Shown here: piece after piece, positions 25,401-37,612 of the stretch | Layout: every line of letters begins with the position of its first letter | Position numbering within the stretch: position 1 is the stretch's first letter | Origin: Pholiota molesta | Lineage: Eukaryota > Basidiomycota > Agaricomycetes > Agaricales > Strophariaceae | DNA length: 64,000 bases | Direction: 5' to 3' | NCBI GenBank assembly: GCA_014925825.1 | Contig: JACGCK010000146.1 | Coordinates: 1-64,000 of the forward strand | Made by a program: the position numbers and the translations under genes | The notes under the pieces: model-generated | Told to the model about the DNA's origin: nothing | Seen by the model: the letters and a program-made list of their open reading frames with translations, nothing else | Databases searched by the model: none

Positions 25401-25649
25401 TTGCATGTCTCCGGGAGAGCGTCAGACAGACTTCATATAATCCCATATCAAACAAACTCCAAGTCTAACCCCACAAACAGGTGTCAGTTCAGATGCCCGG
25501 TCGGTCGAAGTGCGTTCCAGCTCTTCCATTGATTTTCTCAGCCTCCAGGCAAGCGTCAGGTACATTCAATGATTGATTCACCCACATACTTAGTACAAAG
25601 AAAGTACAAACCCACAAATGGCAAAGTAATCTTCCCCAAGGCCCGCCAG
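22430..25649. other. Long region without a convincing gene
   Basis: About 3.2 kb. The longest open frame (22803-23636, plus, 277 codons) has a scrambled composition rich in Cys, Arg, Ala and Ser, no motif, and overlaps other frames of similar quality, so I do not call it. The pyrimidine-rich part 22490-23100 is probably the copper-fist promoter and leader. 24240-24720 is GC-rich. Confidence 0.4.
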
Positions 25650-25746
25650 GTCACTTTGCCGGAGTGGTTAACGGGATCGCCTGCTACCCTCGTAGTAGAT
25701 CAGCGGTTGGTCTTTGACCGCGAGTGTTCGAATCGCTCAGGTGACG
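25650..25746 (+). tRNA. tRNA-Ser-like gene, probably GCT anticodon with intron
   Basis: The ends form a 7 bp acceptor stem: GTCACTT at 25650 pairs with AGGTGAC, leaving discriminator G as in tRNA-Ser. The D arm is CCGGAGTGGTTAACGG. A long variable arm (GCGGT...ACCGC) marks a class II tRNA, and the T arm has the TTCGAAT loop. A T-rich RNA polymerase III terminator follows at about 25765. The anticodon region CTGCTAC is followed by a short hairpin-forming insert, best read as an intron. The anticodon stem is weak (three clear pairs), so it may be degraded. Confidence 0.65.
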
Positions 25747-26651
25747 CTTTGGTGTGAGCTGAAGTTTTTTTTGTTGAGAGAGGAATGAGATACCCGAAAT
25801 TTTGTTACGCCTTCTGAAGTTTAGAAGAAGTCGTAACTACACAATGTGCTATTAGTAGCATACCCAGAGTAGATTGGGCACTGGTGGAGCAATTGACTCT
25901 TGGGTGCATGCAGACATATATTTTTAAAGTGTTCACTCTTCTTAGCCTGTGCTCTGAGATAAGATAATAGAAGAACAATGAAAATGGGGCCTGCCTCGAG
26001 TAGTTTGTTAATTTAAATGGCGATGCCGCAGGAACGCAGCTCATTCGAAATCTTGGGACATATCTAGAATATTAAGATAATAATTCATGATGTCTTGAGT
26101 CAAATGCGGGGTTCTCTGAACTTTGAATATTTGACTACCTATTTCAGTCCACGATCGACGAGTTGGAAAAGGGAAATTGATATGCCTTTTTTGTCCGACG
26201 ATCCTGCGCACTGCAAGTTCCGAGTTTGAAAAAATGTTAAGTTTCTCGACCTACATATACAGTCAATGTCAGTTCTGTTGCTCAAGATCCTAAAATCCTC
26301 CAAGGGCCTGATGGGCAGCAGCTGGGCTTCTGTCGGATGTGGGTCATGATCAACTAGACTTGGGATTTACAGGTCATGGGACCTGATGATGATCTGACCT
26401 TATTCTGTAGCGTCGAGCGTCGCCATCTGGTATTTCCACTCCGAAATTGAAAATGATGCTCTTGGGCGTCATGGGATGATGTTGTATACCCTTCATCTAT
26501 AGATGCCATGACACAAATACTTCCTTGCTAGCGTAAGTAGATGTTTGAAAAACAAGCCTTAATACCATTTGATTCCAATATGGCTGTTATATAAATGGGC
26601 GTAGGCTATACAAGCAGCGCTAGCCCTCCAATGCATCGATGTATCCGACGT
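25747..26651. other. Intergenic, no gene seen
   Basis: AT-rich, about 900 bp, nothing recognisable apart from the terminator of the tRNA. Confidence 0.5.
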
Positions 26652-28070
26652 TCACTTCTCACCCATCGGTTGCAACAGCATCCTCTCCCCAAAAACATCA
26701 CGACTCGTGCTTTCGCTCTCGTATTCCTTGCTCTTTTCCCTGTCGCGCCGTCTACCCCCACGGCGGCGCTTAACGGGCGGTGCAATCGTTACTGCGATCT
26801 TCGGCGCTGGCGTCCAAAAGCTCAGGGTAGATAGTGCGCGGTATATCTGTGTCGGGGTATTAGTTTTGGTTTTGGTTATAATGGCCTTTGCGTCGTAGGT
26901 GATATTGGCGCCCGTCTGCGTTGGTGAAAATGGTATTAGGCTGACGTCCGTGGTCGCAATCGTGTTCGCTTTCACTGGAGGATCTACGCTCTCCTTCCCA
27001 CAGGTCTCTCGCCCGAATCGTGATGCGCGTGGACGGGCCTTCAGGAGTTCAGTTGGGGAGGCCTTGATATCGACGCCCTGCCAGGACGTACGTCAATGAT
27101 CCCAAAAAGCGCGTAGATTATTAGAGAAAACACACACCCGTTTTCTGCCAGCGCTGTCCATCATGTCGTTGGTGAGGAGCGCAAAGCTCATGCGAGAGCG
27201 ACTTGACGACGCCGCTGCGCTTCCGGGTTGGATGCAAGTGCTGAATGTGGGGAGCGGCGACAATGAGAGAGCGAGCGGCCCAAGGCCGGGAGGGAGGAAC
27301 GGGTCGTCACTGGCGATGGAGTCGCCGCTCCGTGCTGGTGTAACAGTGCGACCGTGCGCGCCATTGGAGGCGAAGTGCTGCATCATATGGTCATAAATAA
27401 AGAGCGAAGACATAAACAACTCGGCGAGAGGAATACGCACTCTAAAAAGCATACCCGTGCCGTATTCCACTGAAGACATGTCGTCCAAGATGTCCGAAGT
27501 GTCCATTTGGCCAACGCGGGGGCTATCAGGGCTATCGGCATACTCCATCTTGTTCTTTCCGCGTTCTTCAGAGCCAGGAACGGCGCCCCAGCGAGAGACA
27601 TGCTGTTCCGCGGCTGTGGTATGTTCGCACAGTTGCGATAGTTTCTCTAGCTCGATATCACCTTCATCATCCTCGTCGTCATCTTCGAGTACATGTTCGT
27701 GAAGTTGATCTTCTCTGGCCAGTGATTTAAGCTGGACCATCTGCCATGCCATGAAAAGAAACGGGTCAGCTGCCGAATTGTACTATCCGAACTCTGGATT
27801 GGATCGTACCTCATGCAATTCATAGACGCCCTCGCGAATCTCCTCTTGATGTGTGATATCGCAATGTGCCTGTTTAGTAGGCTGGGCCGCTCTCCTCACA
27901 CCTCTATCACTGACAGCCATCAACGCCAGGATAGAAGCAACGACGCGCCCGCTCAGCTCGAGGGCCTTCAGGGTGATACTGATGGAGAGGAGGTGCAGAC
28001 ACCCAGAAAAGTAACACGCGAGGGCGGCGCCGATGGACGAATGTGGCGAGTTTACACGCGGGGCGGGCAT
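26652..28070 (-). CDS. Unrecognised protein, about 429 aa
   Basis: Three exons (28070-27810, 27740-27138, 27077-26652) join in frame for 1290 nt. The N-terminus contains a hydrophobic stretch (ALACYFSGCLHLLSISITL), then a charged region with an acidic run (EDDDEDDEGDIELEK). The C-terminal third is Thr/Lys-rich and ends with a strongly basic patch (VKRRRGGRRRDREK), a likely nuclear signal. A 63 nt in-frame stretch (about 27444-27382) has GT and AG borders and may be an intron, which would remove 21 residues. TATATAAA lies about 20 bp upstream of the chosen ATG, which is close, so the true start could be further downstream. No family recognised. Confidence 0.5.
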
Positions 28071-28705
28071 GAAATGAGTTGTGATTTATATAAAATGTGA
28101 TATCTGGGTGTGCTGCGGTATGAGCTTTTAGGGATTTAGGGTATGGCCGAAGGTTGGTATGTTGGGCGGGCGAAACGGACGGTATGCTGAACGGGTATGG
28201 ATGGGCGTTTAAGCGCTTGACTCTGACGAATCGAGGGATGAGGGCCATGATAGCGGGCCTACTGTGTTATATGAGTGCTCAGGAGACGGCCAGCCTCGAT
28301 CGCGATACATAGGAGGGTGTCAGCCTCCCTTCCATCCTCCCTTAATCCTCCCCGTAAGCCAGTGCGATTGATCGAAAAAGGAGCATACCGGCATACTGTA
28401 GATCCTCTGGCCCGTTTCACCACGGATCTTCGATCTTCGGTTGAAAAGGAAAGGGAGAAAGTTCGGACTTCTGCAAATTTTATTCATGGATAAGGGTGTT
28501 GAAATGAAAGTGTAGGAAGATCCTTCCGTCATTGCCGAATCAAAAGAAAAGAGAAAGAGAGCGGGAGAGTAAAAAAAAAAAGCGATGGCCTTGCAGGGGG
28601 TAGGTATGAATAGATGTCGATGATGGCTACAGCGTGAAAAAAAAATTGAGCAGCGACATGCAATGCAAAATACGAAAAAGGAACAAACAAAACAACCATC
28701 TCCAA

Positions 28706-30796
28706 CTAACTCGCACCCGCCGTCCGCGGTTTGGGGGTAAACAGCGCCACCATCGCCCCATTCCGCGCCCCGCCCTCCTTCACACTCAGCCACCGCCCAA
28801 GCCGGTGCTCCTGCCCCAGCCCCGCAACGAGCACGAACGGATGCACCGCAATCTCCGGGCCCGTCCTCGCCGGCCGCGCCGTCACCACCGTCGTCTCCGT
28901 CTCCGCCGCGTGCGTCTCGCTGTCGTCCTCAGCGTCGACGTTCATCGGCGCGCCGGGCTGCCCATCTGGACGCGGCCAGGATATGGTGCTGGGGAAAGTG
29001 CGCGGGAGGGCGAGGAGCTGGAGGGAGTTCACGACGCCGGGTGCGGAGACTTTGCCGATGAGGCTGAAGGATTTGAGTTTGGCGTCGAGCTTCCATATCC
29101 GCACGTCACCTTCCCATGAACCTAGTGAGGGAGAGGATTAGTAAACATTCGAGCGTTTAGAAGATATGATATGGAGTTTAGGAACTGTGGAAAAGTACTA
29201 ACCAGACGCGAACAAGTCAGAATACCGTAGACACGCTAGGGAGGTAATCCAGCGCGGGGTACGAATGACGCCCTCCGACTCGGATAGTGCCTCGTTCAGT
29301 CCGTGCGCGAGCGCCTGTGTGAAAATGGGTTTTTTCTTGGTCGTCGTCCAGAGGCATATCGAACTACAAAATTGTCAAATGTCCATGTTAACTTGCTTTG
29401 TCTCTCCAAATTTAACGAAAAATAAAAACTCACCCGCTATCTCCCCCACTGATAAATGTCGTCTCGTCCACCATCGCCACGCACTCAAGACTTCCTTCTA
29501 CGAACCTCTCCTGCTTACCCTTCCCCTTCCTATCCCTCTTCTTCGCATTGTCTACCCCTTCGCCGTCCTCGTCCTCATCATCCTCGTCCCCCTTCAACCC
29601 GCCTTCCAGAACCTCGCGCACCCGACTCCGGCCCCCACCGCGGAACACGAGCTGCGTCTCGTCCACGATCTTCCAATAGCGCACCGTCTTGTCCCTTGCG
29701 CCGATGCTGACGCACGTCTCGCCGCGCAGGGCGTCGAGCGCGAGCACATGGTCCTGGTGCCCGAAGAGCGTCTCGACGTAGCCCATCACGGCCGGCGAGA
29801 GGTCGTACACCTTGAGCGTGCGGTCGAGCGACGCGGAGTAGAGCTGCGCGGTGCCCTTGCGGAACGCGACGCCGGAGACGGCGTCTTTGTGGCCGAGGAT
29901 GCCCGCGAACGTTTTGACCCACGCGTTCGTCTGCACGTCCCAGACGCAGAGGCGCTTGTCCCTGCCGGCGCTCGCGAGCAGCTTCCCGTCGCCGCTGAGC
30001 GCTAGCCCCAGCACCTCGTCCGTGTGTCCTTTTACGTCCTCCGTTGCATTTGACTTGCCCTTCCCTTTTGAGGTTGTTGCTTGGGGCCGGGTTTTGTAGA
30101 AGGTATGTTCTTTTTTGCCGGTGGCGAGGTTCCATTTGATAATGTGCCCTTCTTTGCCGGCGGTGAAGAGGGTTTCGCCGGACTCGGAGGCGACGGCACT
30201 GGTAACAGAGAAGCGGTGTCCGCGGGTATGAAGGACAGTGGATGGGGGATGTGAAAAGTCGAACTATGTGTAGAGTAAGATTTTTCTGAAATGGAAAGGA
30301 GGAAAGACGTACAGCGTCAGCGATGAAAAGATGGACTTTGCCCGAGTGCTCGAGGACATCTTGTTTTAGTCGAGCAGAGATGAGCTCTTTGTCGATCTCT
30401 GCTGCGTCAAATTCTCCATCGGCTGTTACCCAAGTCAACGATGAAGATCAAGCTTGGATACGGCAAACACATACCTAAACCGACTTTGACGCTCTCGAGA
30501 TAGAGCTGCGCCAGCCGTAGGCGTTTCTCAGCCGGCGTCTCGTTCTCGTCTTCCTCGCCACTGTCCTCCACAACATCGTCCGCGCGCAAGTCCATATCGT
30601 CGACGTCGCCCTCTTCATCTGTCTGGTCGCTCAGCTCCTCATCGCGTGCACGTTTCCCCTTGCCCGCTGGGACCGCGCCAGCCGTCTGTTTTCCGTGCTG
30701 CTTCGCATTCCGAGGAAATTTCTTTGGCCCATGCGATGTGGACTCCGCGCGCTTGCGCTTCTTTTGTTTTGGGGCGGAGAAAAAGGAATCGGGCAT
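28706..30796 (-). CDS. RRP9: U3 snoRNP WD40 protein Rrp9 (U3-55K)
   Basis: A nucleolar WD-repeat protein that binds the U3 box C/D snoRNA and takes part in 18S rRNA processing. Exons 30796-30475, 30422-30313, 30263-29434, 29363-29203 and 29121-28706 total 1839 nt, giving 612 residues. The N-terminus is basic then acidic (PKQKKRKR, DEEGDVDDMDLRADD). It continues with ETPAEKRLRLAQLYLE and DKELISARLKQDVLEHSGK, the conserved Rrp9 lead-in. WD repeats follow: GHRFSVTSA, GHTDEVLGLALSGDGKLLAS, LGHKDAVSGVAF and FGHQDHVLALDA, with VRYWKIVDETQLVFRGG. An acidic/basic loop is inserted after that. An in-frame ATG at 30889 would add 31 Arg-rich residues; 30796 is preferred. A decayed copy of the N-terminal part lies at 37317-37600. 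Confidence 0.88.
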
Positions 30797-31800
30797 GGGT
30801 GTTTTGCAGTCTGCTCGACGGCGGCGGCGGCGATGGGATGGCACAAATTTTTGGAGGCGGTGTTTGGTTGTGCTTGGAATGGACGGCATTGGACGCCGTC
30901 AACGCGCGTGCGCGAGCGCGCACGCGCTCCGCCAGCATGATGCATCGCCAAAAAAGCGCCTTCTACACTACTTAGGTAAAGGAATCCTATAAGTTCTGCG
31001 AAAATCCCATACACTGGTCGCAAACCTAGGGTAATAGAGGCTTGATTACAATGTCATAAATTACCCTAGAATGCTCGGAACACTTCTGACGTTTGCAAGG
31101 CAGTTCTATAATAGAATCTTCATAGAATCCATTAGAATGCAAGTGATTATTACAAGGGTTTGTCGAGCTGGAATCCCACGCAATAAATTTGAGAGTTACG
31201 AGTCCTTGGAAAGCTTGCGAAAACTTCACAAATGAATTCCATTGTCGAAATTCATTAGAATTCATCTCCTAAGATTGTGGTACTTTGGGAATATTTGTAT
31301 TGGAGTTGTAACTACCCTCGTAATGAACATCATAATGGTAATAGAATAATTCTAATACCCTTGTATAGATACACAAAATTTTTGAGGCATCAAAATGGGT
31401 ATAATAGGTGTAGCTACATTGCAAGATGGTTGAAAGTCTCTATCACAAATTTCGCATAGTTATACTCGGGCTGAAATCCAATATGTATGGATTATATTTA
31501 GGCGAACCTACGTATAGAAACTGCTTTTTCGCTGATGTGGATGGCCATCATTAGAGAGAAAGTGGTGTGAGTGATATTGCTTTAATAGTGTGCTCTAAGG
31601 AAATTGACGCCTTGTTACTGTAGTATCATTAGTCAGAACGTGTAATAGCATGCTGCATCAGGTGGGCGAACGAGAGTGGAAATACGTTCATGTGTGCACG
31701 CTGCGAGTACCAGTAGACATGGGGTCAAGTTTCTAATTTAAATGTACGGGACACGCCCCTACAATCTCTACGCGCCCAAACGTCACGATATATTTCAAGC
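30797..31800. other. Intergenic, AT-rich, no gene seen
   Basis: 31020-31480 is rich in repeated short words such as TTAGAATGC and TAGAATTC in both orientations, which suggests remnants of a small AT-rich repeat element. No coding sequence recognised. Confidence 0.4.
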
Positions 31801-32919
31801 CTAAGCAAGAGCAATACCACCATCGACATCAATTCTCTGCCCAGTAATATATCCACACCTACAAAGTTGAAATTAGCAGGATGTTAGCGACATTCTTTGG
31901 AGTGACGCATCGATAGAAATTTCAATGGCGGACTCACTTCATCAAGAAAATATACGCTTCCGCGATCTGAACAGAAGGTTAGAACTGGTATAATATTATA
32001 GGATGTTAATTTGACACACCTCCTGGGGCTCCGCAATGCGCTTGATAAGGAGCTGATCCTCAAAGCCTTTGAGGAAGACCTCTTTGGTCTCTGCAGGGAA
32101 ATCATCCCAAAGCTACACAGTATATTCATCAGAACTGTCATAATACGAGGACAAACAACAAGCTGTACCTCCGTATCAACCTGTTAAATAAGCACAAGAC
32201 ACATTCAATTCTGTTCTCAATCGCTTCGGAAAGTGTACTTACCCCTCCAGGACTGACAGCATTGACGCGGATGCCCTGGGGTGCCAGATCTACCGCCAAT
32301 GATCTGACCACTCCTTGAATGCTTCCAGTTACAGCTGCGAAAATAGCCATAGTGGGTTGAGGCTTTATCAAAGCGGGACCTTGCAAGGGAATTTTTATCA
32401 ATTTAATATCTGAATACGAAAGTCGATGATGTTTCACCCATGGTAATAATTAAGGATCCTCCGCGTCGGAATTTGGCGTTCTGTGCAACCGCAAGAGGGC
32501 CCCAGAACCGGACGTCGAAGGCAGCTGCAGGGTCAGAGGTAAGTTAATTACATATCAGCTCAGATGGGCATGGTACTACACGGACCTCGTGCCTTCTGCA
32601 GATCAACCCCCGGGAAGTGGAGCTGACCCACTTTCGATTTGTCGCCGCTCGTCCACACGATGTGATCCACCTCCCCGAGGCGAACGACGAACTCTTTAAT
32701 AGCAGCATCGTCCTTCGCGTCGAGGACCTCTCCGCGAACGGCGCCGGGAAGGTTGTGGGCCTGCAAGCGCTCGACGGCTTTGCTGACGCGCTCGGTATTG
32801 CTGGACGCGATGACGACGAGGCTCGCGAGCGACTGCAGGGAGGCAAGGGCTACTGCGAAGCCAATCCCCGACGAGCCGCCGACGATGACGACGGTTTTAT
32901 TCTCTAGAGTAGTAGTCAT
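31801..32919 (-). CDS. Short-chain dehydrogenase/reductase, atypical active site
   Basis: NAD(P)-binding Rossmann protein. The N-terminus reads KTVVIVGGSSGIGFAVA, the TGxxxGxG cofactor motif with V in place of T. Downstream come FWGPLAVAQNAKFRRGGSLIITMG, GVVRSLAVDLAPQGIRVNAVSPGG and YITGQRIDVDGGIALA, which closes the fold. Seven short exons join in frame, with small ones encoding VDTE and IAEAYIFLMK. At the usual YxxxK position the protein reads KPQPTMAIFAAVTGS, without the catalytic Tyr-Lys pair. A subgroup of fungal SDRs lacks this motif, so this need not be a decayed gene, but the reaction cannot be predicted. The ATG at 32919 lies close to TATATA in the upstream 50 bp. Confidence 0.8.
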
Positions 32920-33795
32920 GTTCAGAATTCTGAGCTAGCATCAGTGTCGTTGGACTCCTTATATATCTTTTTTACCGTGCCCCTTCAAGCGATGCTGCTT
33001 GTGCTTGAACGTCCGTGCCATTGTTAATTCTGAGATGTTCATCTGGAGCCTAGACCAATCATCGGTTCTCTATCTCTCATGATTCGAACTTGAAGAGTTC
33101 TCAATGAGGTAAATCACCGCATGGCGGCAACGGAATAGTGCCTTAGTAATTCTCAAACTATCTTAGAAATTCGTCGGAGGGTGACGACTACGTGCGGCTG
33201 AATGCCAACAAAAATGACATGGATCTATATCATTGTTCTCGGAGCTTTCACTCGCAAAATGCCTTGTAAGTTGGATAACCGTACATAGGTGATTAGCAAC
33301 TGAGTATTACTCATTCGGCCTGCGAATGCGCCATACGTTTGTTTGTTCTTATCTCGTTTTCCCTAGGTATCTTTGGCCTGGAACACATATACAAAACGAA
33401 GCAAAGAATTCAACACAACATGGCTCTCGATCAGACCTCAGTCCGCACCTCATTAGTCTTGACTCATTTTCCCCAAAACAATTGAGCATGCTTACAATCT
33501 GCTTATTCTTACAAAGCCGTTATTTCGTGAGGTTATAATGAGGTTACGACAAGTTACCGATTGATATCTCGCGCCTCTGTTCATCATGATGACTAGACCA
33601 TTTCAACTTTCAACTGCCCTGGTCCACGAAGTCGGCAACACCAGGCTGGAGTTAGTCTGTCGTGGTTGTGTTTGATGCGTCTTCGAACGCGCAGAAGTAC
33701 GAGCGAGCGTTGTGGAAACCGCGAAAGAACAAAGCCTTGCAGGTCCGAGCCGAAGACCGATTAATTCATTGCTGGCAGCTCACATACATCCTGCT
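32920..33795. other. Intergenic, no gene seen
   Basis: About 880 bp with no recognisable coding sequence. It includes the promoter of the SDR gene. Confidence 0.5.
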
Positions 33796-35399
33796 CTATA
33801 AGTGGGGAATAAATGTAGTCCAATCGACGGTTTGAAGGGCGGTTGGAGTAAGCGAATGGAGAGAAATAAGGGGAATCGTAAGGAGTGCGATACGCGAACA
33901 AACGTAGAAAGGGACCGCAATGAACATAAAAAGGAAGAAGATTTGAAAGTCATCAATTTGCGTCGCAAGGCGCGTCATGACGGACACGAATATAGGAAGG
34001 GCGGTTACAACAATCGCTGAAGCTCGCCAAAGCCACATTTCTTGACGCGATGAATAGTCAAGAAACCAGCTCGGTATCAGATGCACGATTCCGAAGAGGG
34101 CTCCTATTGCTGTAAAGGCGACTATTGTTTGACCGTCGGCGTCGGTAAATGCTGCATGAAACATGGCCACCCGTAGATCTGAGTCGCGCACAGCAGATGG
34201 CGTATTGCCAACTAAGCTGGTCATTGGCGTGATTAAAGCACGGAGTATTCGCCTTGGTATGCGCCCAAGGAGCATCCAGGGCGCAGATTGCGCAAGGTCT
34301 TTGATGTCTTGTCGTAAAAGCAATCGTAGCCGACTCTCCTTGGCATGTCTGGGGATCGTTGAGCTTGAGCTTGAATCTCTATAGCTTGCTCGTGGCTTTT
34401 TGGATTCGAGGAACACCGGTCGTCCGACATTTTGAGGCTTGTACCACCATAGACCGTAAGTGATACCGTTAAGCGTTGCGAACGCTAACGTTACCACTTC
34501 CAGTTCTGTGACGGCGAGCCGGTTGGACCATCGCGCGAGGCACTGCGCAATAAACCACGTTGTTTGCAGGATGACAAACGCTTTGGAAATCGCATTGCCC
34601 TTGCTCCGATCGTTGATGTCCTCTGCCGTGATTCGTGGTGGATCTATCATATCATTATCGATATTCCACATAAGGGTGGTCGGGACTCCGCTATCTGCCA
34701 GTGGTGGATGTCGATCACGCTTGCCACTGGCAGTATCAGCGAGTGTCTGGATTGGTCGACCATCTTCGCATAGCATGAAACCTCCCATTTGAAGAAAGAA
34801 TCCATGAGTCAGACTCCATCTTTCGATGCGGCCTTTTTGAAATGCAGGCGGCGAAGACTGATCTTGAAATAATGCTCTAATAGCGTCTAGGGCGCAACTC
34901 AGCTTGCACTCGTTATTTTTCTGTGACTCGGAATCACTGATTTCTGTGTCAATTACTTGTAAGCCATTTCTCATAAAAACCGTGCCTATACTATAAGCTT
35001 ACTTGTCTTCTCGTTGTACTCATTCATAATCCTTCTCGCAGCCAGACGCTGCCTCAATGCCCAAGTGGTTATGAGCTCGGGAGCCAGCAACGCATATACC
35101 ATAGTCACAATTTGCCGCTTGAAGCAAGTCCACCAGGAGTCGGTTGGGGCAGGGATATTTGGATGAATTGCAGACCAAGTGCACGCATAAAGCGTTGCGA
35201 AACAGCTGACGACGATGTCGTTTACGCTGCGCTGACCAAAGTGGCTTTGTGTGTCATGCATATCGAGAGCGGGATGCATATCTGGTGCTTGCAAAGGTGC
35301 GCCATTCATGGTGCGAATCAGAACAAACAATAGCAGGATAATAAGCATGGCGGAAAGGGAATCCTGGATACATCCACAATGGATGGATGTAAGGTGCAA
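33796..35399 (-). CDS. Multi-pass membrane protein of a common agaricomycete family, function unknown
   Basis: Two exons (35399-35003 and 34955-33796; intron 47 bp) give 518 residues. Hydrophobic segments include LSAMLIILLLFVLIR near the N-terminus, ALLAPELITTWALRQ, and in the C-terminal half TIVAFTAIGALFGIVHLIP, ASAIVVTALPIFVSVM and FQIFFLFMFIAVPFYVCS. The text between them has HPNIP, HGFFLQMGGFML, SKAFVILQTTWFIAQCLARW and LEVVTLAFATLNGITYGLWW. I recall this pattern from many expanded, uncharacterised agaricomycete membrane proteins, but know no function. The start may lie elsewhere, as the N-terminal 15 residues look unremarkable. Confidence 0.7.
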
Positions 35400-37145
35400 A
35401 TTCTCTTTATAACAGAAGAACCTTCGATGGCCTGTTCGAATGTGTCACGTACTTGCCATGCTAGTTGAGACTGAAACTCGGCGAAGGCGAAGTTATGTTT
35501 GGAAAGCCTAGGCCTACAGAAGCTGCGGCTCGATCCCGAATCCAGCTAACGGGGGCTGGTGAATATGGACATACATACCTATTTCATGGATTCATGCCAT
35601 TTGCAAGGCCTATAAAAATATCCTTTGACTCCCGCCGAGGTAAATACTACACATTGCGTAGTAGAATAAGCCAAATCTTTAATTGTATGCTGTGTATTTT
35701 CCTGTGAATATATGGCTCGTATATGCGGAATATCTAACAATAGGTAGCACATCCTTGGCGCCTCGAGGGCATCTGTGTAAATTAAGTACCGCGCAAGCCT
35801 GATGTAGGATTGTGGTACGCTAGTTCTTCAAATCCATGGCCTTCTGCGCTTTTAATCTCCGTGTGTACCTATGTTAATGTTGGCGGGTAATCCAGCATGA
35901 TCGTCAAGTAAGCGCCGCGGGTTGGCCGCGGGCGCTTAATATTAAGGACTCAAGTGCTCATCAAGTGTTCATCACCTCGCATAAACTAGAACGTTAGGTA
36001 GTTGTTGGAAAGCTGTATTATATTCTAAGGTTAAGTTTCCTATCCTTATTACATATCTATTGGGGAATCCACGGAGGTTCCCGTGATGATCTCATGATTA
36101 ATTAGCATATGTAAGGAGACGCAAGCAGCTCCTGCGGAGTGCGTGGAGTTCTTCTGAACTTTTGTAGGCAGTGTAATATGTACAACTTAGGTTGTAGGAA
36201 ACACTCTTCCGCGAAGCCGCGTCTGGCTCAGGCCTCCACCCTCCTTAGCAGACACTATCGTTCTTATGCATAGCCTCACAACTCCTGTTCATGCGATCGA
36301 CTATTCAAAACTTCTCAACTATGTATACATTGCAGGAGACATCTCACGCGTTGTCCACAAACTGTCATGCTTAATCCCACATTGAAGTCACCCATAGCCA
36401 AATAGCATAGCCGAGCATCTACCCATCTCTGATCTGATTAGAGCCCGCCAGGCATTGTCGACCTGAGGCGGGTCTTTGCTTTCCAGATCTGCAGGCTGCA
36501 GGAAATTGAAAAACACCTAGCTGCATCCGAGTGGTGCGCTGTGCGGTCCCACACTACACACAGCACACCAGCAGCCCGAGGAAGCACTCTCCAGTGACAG
36601 CAGTCAAAACGTTGCCCGAGAGTCGAGGCGTCGATGGCCAGGCCTGTAGAATAGAGACTGCCTGCCTGCTCGCCACGACTCAGCGCACAGCACCGATGCG
36701 TCATGGTATAACCATCGTGATCACCATGCACTCACGGGCCCGAGGATTATGATACTTAGAATGCCGACAAGCGTGACCAGCAGCGTAAGGACCAGTGACG
36801 ACCGAGAGGCGAGGCGGCGATGAAGCCCGCGATATTGGAGCGCTATCATCATCGTACATGTAGCAACGGCAGCAAGTACTAGTAGCACATATCTTGCTTG
36901 CTCACAGTGGCATTGATCAGGAGAGGGCACACTGTGATTTCAGCAAGCCTTGGCATGTTGACTCTCCATCTGACAAATTCGTTGTCGCGCTTCAAAAGAC
37001 TACGTACCCATCATCCGCAGCCTACCGATTTAAAACAGCCATGGACACCGCCAACCAACGACCTGGACACGCTGCATCCCTAAATGCAATATCCGAACGC
37101 CATACGAGCCCTTGCTCTTTGCTTTCACGATGGCGTTTGTAATGG
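35400..37145. other. Region without a confident gene; possible small membrane-protein fragment
   Basis: A minus-strand open stretch (36930-36732) encodes two hydrophobic segments (ARYVLLVLAAVATCTMMIAL and LVLTLLVTLVGILSIIILG) and ends in a plausible GTGAGT donor. A matching acceptor near 36641 would lead to a short hydrophobic end. No start or family could be settled, so it may be a small gene or a fragment. The rest shows nothing. Confidence 0.3.
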
Positions 37146-37317
37146 AGCCGACGGGCATGGACCAGTCCCGAAACTCTTCGAGGTGGCATGGGGCCGCGTG
37201 GCCTTTACGTTGGGCTAGAGTTGCTGTGTAGAGTGAATATTGGCACGAGGATACCTGAGGTCGGTAAGGAGATCAGCAATGAAATGAGTCGAGAGAAGCC
37301 AGTGAAGTCGCCGGCAT
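37146..37317 (-). pseudogene. Decayed fragment of the alanine aminotransferase gene
   Basis: This stretch aligns base by base, at roughly 70 percent by eye, with part of exon 3 of the intact aminotransferase (about 53448-53612). Shared words include GTGGCCTTT and GAGGTGG. It lacks splice sites, has indels and carries no usable frame. It joins the Rrp9 fragment at a shared GCCGGC. Confidence 0.75.
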
Positions 37318-37600
37318 CTCGTTCTCATGCTCATCGCCACTATCCTCTATGACATCATCAGCACGCAGGTCAATATCGTCGACATCATCCTCCTTGTCTG
37401 TCTGGTCGCTCAGCTCCTCCTCGCGTGTACGGCTGCCTCTACCTGCGTGGCTACATTTCCGCGTTGCTCATTAGGCGCATCCGACACGGTGACGATACGC
37501 GCTCCGAGCAAGTTTTTTTTGGGCCAAATGCGGTAGGATTCAAAACGCTTGCGCTACTTTTGTTTTGGGGCGGAGACAAAGGAACTCGCATGGATGTGGA
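37317..37600 (-). pseudogene. Decayed fragment of the RRP9 gene (N-terminal part)
   Basis: Aligns with 30525-30800 of the intact RRP9 gene in the same orientation. Long shared words include CTGTCTGGTCGCTCAGCTCC and TTTTGTTTTGGGGCGGAGA. It covers the acidic region and the KQKKRKR segment but has deletions and frameshifts. The coding strand runs minus, as in the parent. Confidence 0.8.
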
Positions 37601-37612
37601 TCGTGGTTTGGA

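Noticed and set aside
27382..27444. A 63 nt intron in the unrecognised gene at 26652-28070
   Set aside because: It has GT and AG ends but is in frame without stops, so coding use is equally possible. Left as coding and mentioned in the entry.
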